Positions 8,297 through 16,680 of a stretch of DNA of 54,856 nucleotides are shown one piece after another. Both the position numbers and the translations under genes were made by a program. The notes below the pieces were generated by a model. The model did not search any database. It was given only the letters and a program-made list of their open reading frames with translations, and had not been told where the DNA came from. The DNA is from CAYPYI01 sp964415085 (GTDB taxonomy: Bacteria; Bacillota; Clostridia; Tissierellales; Tissierellaceae). Numbering within the stretch: the stretch's first letter is position 1; the number at the start of each line of letters is the position of its first letter. The stretch is from NCBI GenBank assembly GCA_964415085.1, contig CAYPYI010000005.1, forward strand, positions 1-54,856, written 5' to 3'.

Positions 8297-8326
8297 GGAA
8301 ATATGAGGAGTCATATTTCCTTTTTT
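8297..8326 (+). terminator. intrinsic terminator of the first btuFCD-like operon
   Basis: A perfect 10-bp stem (8297-8306 / 8311-8320) with loop GGAG is followed by six T. Confidence 0.92.
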
Positions 8327-8348
8327 AAATGTAGAAAGGGGTATAAGT

Positions 8349-9191
8349 TTGATAGAAATAAATGGAGTTACTAAGTGCTTTAAGGATAAGAAAGCTGTAG
8401 ATAATGTAACACTTAAAATAAATGATGGTGATTTTATTGGATTGCTAGGGCCAAATGGAGCAGGAAAAACAACCCTAATAAAGATGTTAACAGCACTAAT
8501 AAGACCTACAGAAGGTGAGATTTTAATAGATAATCAACTAGTTAGTAGGAAAAACAATAAGGTAAAAGCTAAAATAGGCGTTGTTCCACAATATATGAAT
8601 TTAGAAAAAGAGATGAAAGTATATGAAGATTTAGTTTTTGCTGCTAGACTATTCAAGATACCAAAAGAGGTTTATATAAAAAGAATTGATTATCTTCTTG
8701 AGGTACTTGAATTAGAAGAATTTAAAGATAAAATGAGCCAACAACTATCTGGAGGAACACAAAGAAAAGTAATGATAGCTAAAGCTTTAATTAATAACCC
8801 GGATATAATATTTTTAGATGAGCCAACAGTAGGTATTGATATAAATGCAAGAAGAACTATTTGGGATATCTTAAAAAAAATGAATGATGAAGGAATAACT
8901 ATACTACTTACAACTCATTATATAGAAGAAGCAGAAGCATTATGTAATAGAGTATGCTTTATAGATGATGGTAAAATATTTAAAGATGATTCTCCAGAAA
9001 ATTTAATCAAAAGCCTAGGTCAAGTAGCAGTAGAGGAGTTTGATAAAGAAAAAGGAACCATATACAAATATTTTAAAAGCCAAGATGAGGCAGTAAGATA
9101 CCTAAAAGAAAGAGATAGTAAGGATTTATTAATGAGACAGCTTACTTTAGGCGATGTATTTTATAATTTTACAAATAGGCAGGTGAAATAG
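8349..9191 (+). CDS. ABC-2 type exporter ATP-binding protein (DrrA/CcmA-like)
   Basis: This 280-residue cytoplasmic ATPase belongs to the drug/polysaccharide exporter class. Walker A is GPNGAGKTT, the Q-loop is VPQYMNLE, the signature is LSGGTQRKVMIAKAL, Walker B is IIFLDEPTVGID, and the switch region is LLTTHYIEEAE. The C-terminal ~70 residues form the extra domain typical of DrrA-like ATPases. It starts at TTG (8349) with GAAAGGGG upstream. It directly abuts the permease gene. Substrate unknown; it is separated from the corrinoid operon by a terminator, so it is probably functionally independent. Confidence 0.85.
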   Translation: MIEINGVTKCFKDKKAVDNVTLKINDGDFIGLLGPNGAGKTTLIKMLTALIRPTEGEILIDNQLVSRKNNKVKAKIGVVPQYMNLEKEMKVYEDLVFAARLFKIPKEVYIKRIDYLLEVLELEEFKDKMSQQLSGGTQRKVMIAKALINNPDIIFLDEPTVGIDINARRTIWDILKKMNDEGITILLTTHYIEEAEALCNRVCFIDDGKIFKDDSPENLIKSLGQVAVEEFDKEKGTIYKYFKSQDEAVRYLKERDSKDLLMRQLTLGDVFYNFTNRQVK

Positions 9192-9926
9192 GTGGAAGTA
9201 TTTACGATTCTATGGAAAGAAATACTATTTTTTAAAAGAAGAATGTTTAATATAGTTACAGCGGCTATGATTAATCCCTTATTATATATGATTGCTTTTG
9301 GTTGGGGGCTAGGATCAGATGTCCAGGTAGAAGGTCATACATACATGCATTTTGTAATTCCAGGAATAATAGCAATGACAACCATGAATACTAGTTTTAG
9401 TGCAATGAGTGTTAGACTTAATTCAACAAGACTTCATGAAAGGAGCTTTGAATTCTATTTAACATCTCCTGTTAATATGAAGCTTTTAGCTTTAGGATTT
9501 ATATTAAGTGGTGCTTTAAGAGGAATGATTGCGGCAAGTTTAGTTATACTTGTATCTACTTTATTTGGAGTATATATAAATATAACAAGTGGATTTATAA
9601 TTATATGTTTTTTAAATAGTTTTTTATTTGCAGCACTAGGATATGGAGCGGCTATGACAATAAATAGTCATTATGATATAAATAGATTTTCAACATTTAT
9701 AATGACTCCGATGTCTTTTTTATCAGGCACATTTTTCTCTCTAGAAAAATTACCTATATGGATGAAAAGACTTATAGAACTATTACCATTAACTCATGCA
9801 ACAAATGCACTAAGAAGTATAACTCTTGAAGGTAATTATGAAAAAATAAGTATTTTAGTGCTTTTAGTATATTCCATAATACTTTATATTTATAGTATTT
9901 ATATAACAAATAGAGAAATCTTTTAA
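9192..9926 (+). CDS. ABC-2 type transporter permease
   Basis: This 244-residue membrane protein has about six hydrophobic segments and matches the ABC-2 (DrrB-like) permease family: the N-terminal cytoplasmic WKEILFFKRRMFN, then YMIAFGWGLG, the VIPGIIAMTTMNTSF segment and the late MSFLSGTFFSLEKLP motif. It starts at GTG (9192) immediately after the ATPase stop codon, with AGGTG just upstream; translational coupling is likely. With the preceding ATPase it would form an efflux pump for an unknown hydrophobic compound. Confidence 0.83.
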   Translation: MEVFTILWKEILFFKRRMFNIVTAAMINPLLYMIAFGWGLGSDVQVEGHTYMHFVIPGIIAMTTMNTSFSAMSVRLNSTRLHERSFEFYLTSPVNMKLLALGFILSGALRGMIAASLVILVSTLFGVYINITSGFIIICFLNSFLFAALGYGAAMTINSHYDINRFSTFIMTPMSFLSGTFFSLEKLPIWMKRLIELLPLTHATNALRSITLEGNYEKISILVLLVYSIILYIYSIYITNREIF

Positions 9927-9928
9927 AG

Positions 9929-9956
9929 TTGTAACTAAATTATTTAATGTTATAAT
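9929..9956 (+). promoter_or_regulatory. promoter of the nicotinamidase-like gene
   Basis: TTGTAA (9929-9934), a 16-nt spacer and TATAAT (9951-9956), with TG just upstream of the -10. Confidence 0.6.
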
Positions 9957-10000
9957 GTAATATAATTAAATCAATTACATTTAGAAAGGGGTATAATTTA

Positions 10001-10525
10001 GTGAAAAAAAACATGTTACTTGTTGTAGATTATCAAAATGACTTTGTAAATGGAACTTTAGGTTTTGATGGAGCGGATAAGCTAGATGAATTAATAGTAG
10101 AAAAGATATTAAAATACGGTGAGGGTAATGTATTGTATGCACAAGATACTCATGGAGAAAATTATCTAACAACAAGAGAAGGAAAAAGCTTACCAGTTGA
10201 ACATTGCATAAAAAATACAAAAGGTTGGCAGATTTATGGAGATACAAAAAAAGCATTAGAAAAAGTAAATGCAAAAGGATTTGAAAAGACTACATTTGGA
10301 ATAGATCCTAAAGACTTAGAGGAATATAAAGGAATAGATACACTTGAAATAGCAGGGCTTGTTACTAATATGTGTGTAATATCAAATGTTTGTGTTTTTC
10401 AAGCAATAAGCCCAGAGACACAAATTATTGTAGATGCAAAACTTTGCGATAGTTTTGATAGAGAGCTACATGAAAAAGCACTTGATGTTTTAGAGGGTTT
10501 GCAAGTAAAAGTAATTAATAGATAG
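10001..10525 (+). CDS. isochorismatase-family cysteine hydrolase, nicotinamidase-like
   Basis: This 174-residue hydrolase has the VVDYQNDF motif (catalytic Asp near residue 9), a metal-type DTH in YAQDTHGENY, the nicotinamidase-like EHCIKNTKGWQI segment, a candidate catalytic Lys in FEKTTFG, and the nucleophile Cys in GLVTNMCVIS near residue 125. The HC-x-x-x-T-x-G segment favours nicotinamidase (nicotinamide to nicotinate, NAD salvage) over isochorismatase. It starts at GTG with GAAAGGGG 9 bases upstream. Monocistronic, with its own promoter and terminator. A second family member is encoded at 29127-29675. Confidence 0.78.
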   Translation: MKKNMLLVVDYQNDFVNGTLGFDGADKLDELIVEKILKYGEGNVLYAQDTHGENYLTTREGKSLPVEHCIKNTKGWQIYGDTKKALEKVNAKGFEKTTFGIDPKDLEEYKGIDTLEIAGLVTNMCVISNVCVFQAISPETQIIVDAKLCDSFDRELHEKALDVLEGLQVKVINR

Positions 10526-10531
10526 CTATTT

Positions 10532-10559
10532 AACCTAAAGATTTTATCTTTAGGTTTTC
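10532..10559 (+). terminator. intrinsic terminator
   Basis: A 10-bp inverted repeat AACCTAAAGA / TCTTTAGGTT is followed by TTTTCTT. Confidence 0.8.
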
Positions 10560-10653
10560 TTAAGATTTCATTACAAAATTCTTAAATATAAAATATAAGT
10601 AAAACATATGATATAATGACTATACCTAAGGATTATTAGAAAGGTGTGGTAGT

Positions 10654-11532
10654 ATGAAAAATAAAAAAACTGAATTATCATTAATTTTAATTCTAACTAT
10701 AATAATTAGTAGTTTTTCAGTAGTATTAGCAGATAGTGGGTCTAATGATTTTGATAAAGAAGTCTTAGTTTTAGGAGAAGACTTAAATATTACAATGGTA
10801 AATGATTTAAAGAAAAAATATGGGATTGATAGAGAAATAAAGCAAATTATAATCACAAATAAAGAAGAACATGAAGCCTTAGGAAAGTATATAGATAAAG
10901 AAATTATAACAAATAAATCAATGTCATCTGCATATATTAAATTACTAGATGAAGGTCAAGGTATAAGGGTTGAAACAGAGAATATTAATTGGGTTACAGA
11001 AGATATGTATGCAAATGCACTTTTAACAGCAGGAGTTACAGATGCATATGTAAAAGTAATCGGACCTTTTCCAGTATCAGGTACAGCAGCATTAACAGGT
11101 GCGATGAAAGCTTATGAAGATTTAACAGGTGAAGTAATTGAAAAAAATAAAAAAGATGTTGCTAATGATGAAATGGTTACAACAGCTAAATTAAGTGATG
11201 AAATAGGAAAAGAAAAAGCAGAAGAGTTGATAACTCAGGTAAAAATATATATTATAGAAAATAATATTACAGATGAGAAGAAGATTAAAGAAGTAGTAGA
11301 AAAAACTGTAGAAGAACTTGGCATTAAGATGGATAAAGAAACTATAGACTCAGTAACAAGAGTTATGAAAAGAATATCAGAATTAGATATAGATATTGAT
11401 AAAGTTACTCAACAGCTAGATTCTATTGTAAAGAAACTTGATAAAATAGATATAGATACTGAACAAGTTAAAGGACTATTAGGAAAAATCTTTGATATGT
11501 TAAGTAGTATATTTAATAAACTTTTTAAATAA
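10654..11532 (+). CDS. secreted DUF1002 protein (YpuA-like)
   Basis: This 292-residue exported protein has a signal peptide (Lys-rich N-terminus, hydrophobic core to about residue 22, VVLADS cleavage site). The DUF1002 core runs from about residue 30 to 180, with GYG-like GEDLNITM, the VETENINWVTEDMYANALLTAGV stretch (read as two parts) and the PFPVSGTAALTGAMKAYEDLTG block. The C-terminal third is an amphipathic Lys/Glu helical region with IDIDKVTQQLDSIVKKLDKID repeats suggesting coiled coil. DUF1002 function is unknown. TATAAT at 10612-10617 is a likely -10; no good -35 is visible. Monocistronic. Confidence 0.85.
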   Translation: MKNKKTELSLILILTIIISSFSVVLADSGSNDFDKEVLVLGEDLNITMVNDLKKKYGIDREIKQIIITNKEEHEALGKYIDKEIITNKSMSSAYIKLLDEGQGIRVETENINWVTEDMYANALLTAGVTDAYVKVIGPFPVSGTAALTGAMKAYEDLTGEVIEKNKKDVANDEMVTTAKLSDEIGKEKAEELITQVKIYIIENNITDEKKIKEVVEKTVEELGIKMDKETIDSVTRVMKRISELDIDIDKVTQQLDSIVKKLDKIDIDTEQVKGLLGKIFDMLSSIFNKLFK

Positions 11533-11538
11533 GAAATT

Positions 11539-11592
11539 ACACCCTACTGAGAAATATTTACCTCGTGTGAATATAAACAATAGGGTGTTTTT
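11539..11592 (+). terminator. weak terminator-like hairpin with long loop
   Basis: ACACCCTA (11539-11546) pairs with TAGGGTGT (11581-11588), then TTTTTAT. The 34-nt loop is unusually long for an intrinsic terminator. Confidence 0.5.
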
Positions 11593-11676
11593 ATATTATA
11601 TAGAATTTTTATATCTTTATATTAGTATAAGTTTAATGATATAATATAATAAAGATTAAAAATATAAGGATGTGAT

Positions 11677-11955
11677 ATGATGGCAATTGATGTGAAACTA
11701 TGCATGGGTACTCATTGTGCTATGATGGGAAATTTAAATTTATATGATAGATTAGAAGATTTAATAGAAGAATACCCTGATAAAGTTGATTTAGAAGTTG
11801 TAAAATGCTTAAACTGTTGTTCAGATGGAAAAGCACCAATAGTTATGATTGATAATAAAATTAGTTATAATGCCAGAGCAGAAAAGATAATATCCGAAAT
11901 TTTAGAGGTGATTAAAGAAAATGAAGGGAATGTTCACTCCAATAACGCATTTTAG
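11677..11955 (+). CDS. small thioredoxin-like [2Fe-2S] ferredoxin (NuoE-C-type)
   Basis: This 92-residue protein has the four-cysteine pattern of thioredoxin-like [2Fe-2S] ferredoxins: CMGTHC near residues 9-14 and CLNCC near 47-51. It would carry one electron in the cytoplasm. Two adjacent ATG codons (11677, 11680) are possible, both downstream of AAGGA. Its 3' end overlaps the hydrogenase gene by 35 bases in another frame, so the two are surely co-expressed and it is a candidate electron partner of the hydrogenase. AT-rich upstream sequence contains TATAAT at 11640 and 11645. Confidence 0.85.
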   Translation: MMAIDVKLCMGTHCAMMGNLNLYDRLEDLIEEYPDKVDLEVVKCLNCCSDGKAPIVMIDNKISYNARAEKIISEILEVIKENEGNVHSNNAF

Positions 11956-13408
11956 GAGACAAGTATATAAGGAAATAGCAAGTATTGCATGGGAAGATAG
12001 AAGTCCAAAAGAGGTGGATGATATACCTTATAAAGTTATTGATGGAGATATTGCTAAGTACAGAGGGAGTGTATTTCACGAAAGAGCTATAGTTGCTGCT
12101 AGGGCAAGACTTGGATTAGGGCTTAGTCGAGATAAAAACTCAGATAATCAAAGATTATCTTCAGATGTTGAAGATGCCTATGTTACACATAGTATTATAA
12201 AAGAACCATTAATAAATGTTATAGAGTTTGCTTGTGAATCATGTGAGGATGGAAAACATGTTGTTACACCAACTTGTAAAAAATGTATAGCGCATCCTTG
12301 TATTATTGTGTGTCCAGTAGATGCAATAAAAATGGGAAAAACTCAAACATACATAGATAAGGATAAGTGCATTGATTGTGGAAAATGTAAGGACGTTTGC
12401 CCATATGGAGCAATAATAAAAGAGGAAAGACCATGTAAGGCAGCATGTGGTGCTGATGCTATTGAGTCTGATGAGTTTGGTAGAGCTAAAATTAATTATG
12501 CTAAATGTGTTAATTGTGGTATGTGTATTTTAAATTGTCCTTTTGCAGCAATAACAGATAAAACAGATATATTCCAACTAGTACTAGCATTAAAAAGAGG
12601 AGAAAAATTACATGGGCTTATAGCACCCTCATTTGTAGGGCAATTTGGACCACTCGGTACTCCAGAAAAAATAGTAGAGGCTATAAAAAAATTAGGATTT
12701 GAAGAGGTTGTAGAAGTTGCATTGGGTGCAGATATAGCTGCTAAGCATGAGGCTGAGATGTTTAGAGAGTTAGTTCCTGAAAAACAACCATTCTTAGGAA
12801 CATCTTGTTGTCCATCGTGGACTATGACAGTTGATAAATTTTATCCAGAATTAAAGCAATTTGTTTCCTCATCTAGTACACCTATGGTAGAAACAGCAAA
12901 GGTTATAAAGAAAAGAAATCCTGAAGGAAAGATCGTATTTATAGGACCATGTGTGTCTAAAAAGATAGAAGCTATGAGGGATGATGTAAGAGAATATGTT
13001 GATTTTGTTATAACTTATGAAGAGTTAGCAGCAATATTCGTAGCTACTAATATTGATGTCGCTGAAATGCATGGAGAAGAAGAAGTTAATGATGCATCTA
13101 GGCCAGGAAGAAACTTTGCTTATGCATCAGGAGTAACAGAAGCTGTTAAGAACAGTCTTGAACAAATTGATAATGAAATGGATATAAAAACATATAATGC
13201 TAATGGAGTAGCAGAATGTAGAAAAATGCTTGCTCTAGCTAAAGCTGGTAGATTAGATGGATATTTAATTGAAGGAATGGGATGTCCCGGTGGATGTGTA
13301 GGTGGAGCAGGCACCTTACTTCCAACACCAAAAGCTAAAAAAGAAGTTACAAAATTTGCGAATGAATCACCTTATAAAACAGTTTATGAAAATCCAAATA
13401 TTAAATAG
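11921..13408 (+). CDS. monomeric [FeFe] hydrogenase, group B type
   Basis: This 495-residue enzyme interconverts H2 with protons and electrons. The N-terminal part carries Cys-rich cluster motifs: CESC...CKKCIAHPCIIVCP (residues 105-131), CIDCGKCKDVCP (150-161), PCKAACG and CVNCGMCILNCP (196-207). The H-cluster motifs are TSCCPSW (294-300), GPCVSKKIE (342-350) and EGMGCPGGCVGG (451-462), so all H-cluster cysteines (296, 344, 455, 459) are present. GPC rather than MPC in the second motif is typical of group B enzymes. The start at 11921 is favoured by GAGGTG upstream; ATG 11930 is an alternative. No maturases (HydE/F/G) are in the window. Confidence 0.92.
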   Translation: MKGMFTPITHFRRQVYKEIASIAWEDRSPKEVDDIPYKVIDGDIAKYRGSVFHERAIVAARARLGLGLSRDKNSDNQRLSSDVEDAYVTHSIIKEPLINVIEFACESCEDGKHVVTPTCKKCIAHPCIIVCPVDAIKMGKTQTYIDKDKCIDCGKCKDVCPYGAIIKEERPCKAACGADAIESDEFGRAKINYAKCVNCGMCILNCPFAAITDKTDIFQLVLALKRGEKLHGLIAPSFVGQFGPLGTPEKIVEAIKKLGFEEVVEVALGADIAAKHEAEMFRELVPEKQPFLGTSCCPSWTMTVDKFYPELKQFVSSSSTPMVETAKVIKKRNPEGKIVFIGPCVSKKIEAMRDDVREYVDFVITYEELAAIFVATNIDVAEMHGEEEVNDASRPGRNFAYASGVTEAVKNSLEQIDNEMDIKTYNANGVAECRKMLALAKAGRLDGYLIEGMGCPGGCVGGAGTLLPTPKAKKEVTKFANESPYKTVYENPNIK

Positions 13409-13410
13409 AG

Positions 13411-13475
13411 TAAAGCACCTTATATACATCCAAAAATCGATATTGTGATTAAAGGAAGTATTATTAGGTGCTTTA
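13411..13475 (+). terminator. long-loop inverted repeat after the hydrogenase gene
   Basis: TAAAGCACCT (13411-13420) is perfectly complementary to AGGTGCTTTA (13466-13475) across 45 bases. There is only a short T-rich tail, so terminator activity is uncertain. It resembles the hairpin upstream of the operon at 11539-11588. Confidence 0.4.
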
Positions 13476-13495
13476 TTAATCAGGGGGGGATTAAT

Positions 13496-14242
13496 ATGTA
13501 TATATCTTATGGTAAATTAAGTAGTCAATATTATACTAATTCAAAGCCAATTTCAAAAAGCATCATGGGAGATATTGAATATTATATATCAAGATTACAA
13601 GGTACAAGAGGCTTAGTTTTAGAGGCAGGGGTAGGAACAGGAAGAGTTTTAATACCTCTTTTAGAAAATAAAATAGAAATTGAAGGAATAGACAGTTCTA
13701 AAGATATGCTTGAAATATGTGAAAAAGAGCTAGAAATAAGAGGCTTAAATACAAATCTTTATAATAAAGATCTTCTAGACTTAGATTTTATGGACAAATA
13801 CGAAACAATAATAATGCCGACAGGTTCATTTATGCTAATTAAAGATTATGAGAAGTTACTTAATAACTTTTATAAGGCACTAAAAGAAGATGGAAGGTTA
13901 ATAATTGATATCTCACCACCAGCTGATTTTATAGAAGGAGAGATATATACGGATATTTTAGAAATTAATAATAATGAAGGAATTGTATTAGAAACTAGAA
14001 ATATATCCATTAATTACATTAATCAATATACTAAAAGTATTTTAAAGTATGAAAAATATATAAATGGAAAACTTAAAGAAACTGAACTTCAAGAATTTAT
14101 TTTATATTATTATGGAGTAAGAGAATTTTCTTTAATTTTAGAAAAAATAGGATTTAAAGATATAGTAATATCTTCTGATTATTTATATAATTCTAAACCA
14201 GATAAAAACACTCAAATAATAACTTTTGAGGCAAAAAAGTAA
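13496..14242 (+). CDS. class I SAM-dependent methyltransferase
   Basis: This 248-residue cytoplasmic methyltransferase has the SAM-binding motif I VLEAGVGTGRVLIPL near residue 42, an acidic motif II end in EGIDSSKDML, and TIIMPTGSFMLI as the motif IV region. The C-terminal part has the YYYGVREFSLILEKIGFKDI block common in small-molecule methyltransferases. The start at 13496 is chosen because GGGGGGGA (13483-13490) is ideally placed; an upstream in-frame ATG at 13445 lies inside the hairpin region. Target unknown; no operon partners. Confidence 0.82.
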   Translation: MYISYGKLSSQYYTNSKPISKSIMGDIEYYISRLQGTRGLVLEAGVGTGRVLIPLLENKIEIEGIDSSKDMLEICEKELEIRGLNTNLYNKDLLDLDFMDKYETIIMPTGSFMLIKDYEKLLNNFYKALKEDGRLIIDISPPADFIEGEIYTDILEINNNEGIVLETRNISINYINQYTKSILKYEKYINGKLKETELQEFILYYYGVREFSLILEKIGFKDIVISSDYLYNSKPDKNTQIITFEAKK

Positions 14243-14298
14243 CATGTTAAAAATTATAAACAAACAAAGAATGTTACTATAAATTAACTCTATAACTG

Positions 14299-14327
14299 TT
14301 GTTATAGCAATATTCATATGTTATACT
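14299..14327 (+). promoter_or_regulatory. promoter of the second cobalamin riboswitch unit
   Basis: TTGTTA (14299-14304), a 17-nt spacer and TATACT (14322-14327), 17 bases before the aptamer. Confidence 0.7.
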
Positions 14328-14343
14328 AAAAAATGTAAATATA

Positions 14344-14485
14344 AATTGTTAAGTGTTAGAAAAGGGAATCAAGTGAAATTCTTGAACGAACCGGTCACTG
14401 TAATGTGGAGTCTTTAAAATTACCATTGCTAAAGCGAGAAGGTTTAAAGATTATGAAACTGAGTCAGGAAACCTGCTTAATAATT
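14344..14485 (+). promoter_or_regulatory. second cobalamin riboswitch
   Basis: Core elements are visible: AAAGGGAATC, the GAACCGGTCACTGTAATGTGG segment near 14387-14409, and the B12-box region GAGTCAGGAAACCTGC at 14461-14476. P1 can form between AATTGTTAA (14344-14352) and TTAATAATT (14477-14485). It is shorter than the first copy. I see no convincing terminator before the start codon at 14563, so control may be translational or use a weak hairpin; CCAGGTGAAG near 14499 can pair weakly with sequence near 14531-14541. Confidence 0.85.
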
Positions 14486-14562
14486 GACAGTATATCTACC
14501 AGGTGAAGATGTGCTTATTTTTTATGCCAATTTTTATCTGGATTAAAACAAGGGGTATAAGA

Positions 14563-15606
14563 ATGTTTAAAACAAGTAAAAAAAGTATAATATTTTTTTT
14601 AGCATTAGTGCTATCATTATCACTAATTATAACAGGATGCGGTAATCAGGAGAAAGAGGAAGTTAATACAAATGAAAAAGTAGAAGAGAATGTAGAAAAA
14701 GAGGAAGTAAGTGATAGTCACTATCCTGTAGAGATAGAAAATTATAACTTCAAAGGTGAGAAGATAACACAAACTTTTGAAAAAGCACCAGAAAAAGTTA
14801 TAGCTGTTTATCAAAATTCTATAGAAACTTTATTAGCTTTAGGACTTGAGGATCATATAGTAGCAGCTTCAGGACTTGATCATGCCGTTAAAGATGAATA
14901 TAAAGAGGCATTTGAAAAATTAAATTACTTAGAAGAATTTGCCCCAGATAAAGAAACGGTTGTAATGTTAGAGCCAGATTTTATATTATCTTGGTACTCC
15001 TTATTTTCAGATAAGAATTTGGGTGAAGTTGATTACTGGCATGAAAAAGGTATAAACACATATATTAGTTTAAATAGTGGTGTAGTAAAAGAAAAAACGC
15101 TTGAAAATGAATATAATGATATTTTAAATTTAGGTAAGATTTTTAATGTAGAGGATAAAGCAGAAGAAATAGTATCTGAAATTCAAGAAGAAGTAGAAAA
15201 AGTAAAAAATCATGTTAAAGATCAAGAAAATAAGAAGACTATTTTAATAGTTGAAAAGATGGGAGATAGAATTCGTTCTTATGGGATAAACACTTTAGGT
15301 GGGGACATGGTTACAAGCCTTGGTGGAGAGTTATTATCTCAAGAAGGAGCTGAATTAAGCCAAGAAGATATATTAAGCTTAAATCCTGATGTTATTTTTT
15401 CTGTATATATGGATAGGGAAGATGAGGATGTAAGTACTAAATCTGTTGAGATTTTTACAAATGATCCAGCACTTAAAAGTTTGGAAGCAGTTAAAAATCA
15501 ATCAGTATATAGTATTCCTTTAGGAGAAATGTATAGTAGTGGAATAAGAACTATAGATGGGATATTAACATTTGCAAAAGGCATATATCCAGAACTTTAT
15601 AATTAG
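14563..15606 (+). CDS. second cobalamin/corrinoid ABC transporter substrate-binding lipoprotein
   Basis: This 347-residue lipoprotein has signal peptide lipobox LIITGC with Cys26 as the lipidated residue, then a Glu-rich linker. The binding fold shows EKAPEKVIAVYQNSIETLLAL, ETVVMLEPDFILSWYS near residue 140 and a C-terminal SLEAVKNQSVYSIPLGEMY. The start at 14563 is chosen because AGGGGT lies 6 bases upstream and gives a proper signal peptide; the in-frame ATG at 14503 would add 20 hydrophobic residues inside the leader region. It belongs to the same family as, but is clearly diverged from, the binding protein at 5466-6500, so the two systems may favour different corrinoids. Confidence 0.84.
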   Translation: MFKTSKKSIIFFLALVLSLSLIITGCGNQEKEEVNTNEKVEENVEKEEVSDSHYPVEIENYNFKGEKITQTFEKAPEKVIAVYQNSIETLLALGLEDHIVAASGLDHAVKDEYKEAFEKLNYLEEFAPDKETVVMLEPDFILSWYSLFSDKNLGEVDYWHEKGINTYISLNSGVVKEKTLENEYNDILNLGKIFNVEDKAEEIVSEIQEEVEKVKNHVKDQENKKTILIVEKMGDRIRSYGINTLGGDMVTSLGGELLSQEGAELSQEDILSLNPDVIFSVYMDREDEDVSTKSVEIFTNDPALKSLEAVKNQSVYSIPLGEMYSSGIRTIDGILTFAKGIYPELYN

Positions 15607-15615
15607 GAGGTAAAT

Positions 15616-16680
15616 ATGAATCATGTATCAGATTCTATAAGAAAAAAATACAACTTGATTCTATTTATATCTTTATTAATACTGCTAATTCTATCCATAG
15701 GATTAGCAGTATCTTTTGGTAGTATGGATCTACCTGTTAAAGATGTATATAAAGTAATTATTAGTAAGTTGTTTAATGTTAAGTTTGAAATAGATTATAG
15801 TGAGCTTCCAATTCATGATGTAGTTTGGTTAATTAGACTTCCAAGACTACTCTTAGCATGTGCAGTAGGTATGGGACTTTCTTTAAGTGGGGTTGTAATG
15901 CAAGCTGTTATAAAAAACCCACTAGCAGACCCATATATTTTAGGGATATCATCAGGAGCATATTTAGGAGCAGTTATTGCTATTATACTAGGGGTTGGAA
16001 AGTTTTTAGGAGATAACTATATAGGAGCTAGTGCATTTATAGGAGCATTTTTAGTATCACTTTTAGTATTAGGAGTATCAAACATAGGTGGGAGAAGTAA
16101 TTCAATGAAATTACTCTTGTCTGGAATGGCAATTAGTGCAGCATGTTCTGCAGTATCTAATTTTATAGTTTATACATCTAATGATAAAGATGCTTTAAGA
16201 AGTGTTTCATATTGGATGATGGGAAGTTTTGGAGGAGCAAAGTGGTCTAGTTTAAAAGTAATATATATTTTAATAATATCCGGTATCGTTTTTTTCATAT
16301 CTCAATATAGAATATTAGATTTGATGCTTCTAGGAGATGATGTGGCTATAACACTTGGAACAGATTTAAATAAATATAGAACGAAGTTTTTATTAGTAGT
16401 ATCATTAATAGTAGGATTTATAGTTTATTCATCAGGTATGATAGGCTTTGTAGGTCTTCTTGTTCCACATTTTGTAAGAATTATTGTAGGGACAAGTCAT
16501 AAGGCACTTATACCAATTTCTGCTCTTGTTGGAGGAATATTTTTAATTTGGGCAGATGTATTTGCAAGAACAATAATTCCACATACAGATATACCAATAG
16601 GAATATTAATCTCAATGATAGGATCTCCAATTTTTATTTACTTATTAGTAAAAAAAGCATTCTTACAAGAGGGTATGTAG
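15616..16680 (+). CDS. FecCD/BtuC-family ABC transporter permease (second system)
   Basis: This 354-residue permease has about ten membrane segments. Conserved family blocks are WLIRLPRLLLACAVGMGLSLSG, the KNPLADPYILGISSGAYLGA segment, LLLSGMAISAACSA, and GFVGLLVPHFVRIIVGTSHK. TAGGAGGT precedes the ATG by 8 bases. It lies 9 bases after the lipoprotein stop, and its stop codon directly abuts the ATPase start. It is co-regulated by the second cobalamin riboswitch. Confidence 0.88.
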   Translation: MNHVSDSIRKKYNLILFISLLILLILSIGLAVSFGSMDLPVKDVYKVIISKLFNVKFEIDYSELPIHDVVWLIRLPRLLLACAVGMGLSLSGVVMQAVIKNPLADPYILGISSGAYLGAVIAIILGVGKFLGDNYIGASAFIGAFLVSLLVLGVSNIGGRSNSMKLLLSGMAISAACSAVSNFIVYTSNDKDALRSVSYWMMGSFGGAKWSSLKVIYILIISGIVFFISQYRILDLMLLGDDVAITLGTDLNKYRTKFLLVVSLIVGFIVYSSGMIGFVGLLVPHFVRIIVGTSHKALIPISALVGGIFLIWADVFARTIIPHTDIPIGILISMIGSPIFIYLLVKKAFLQEGM

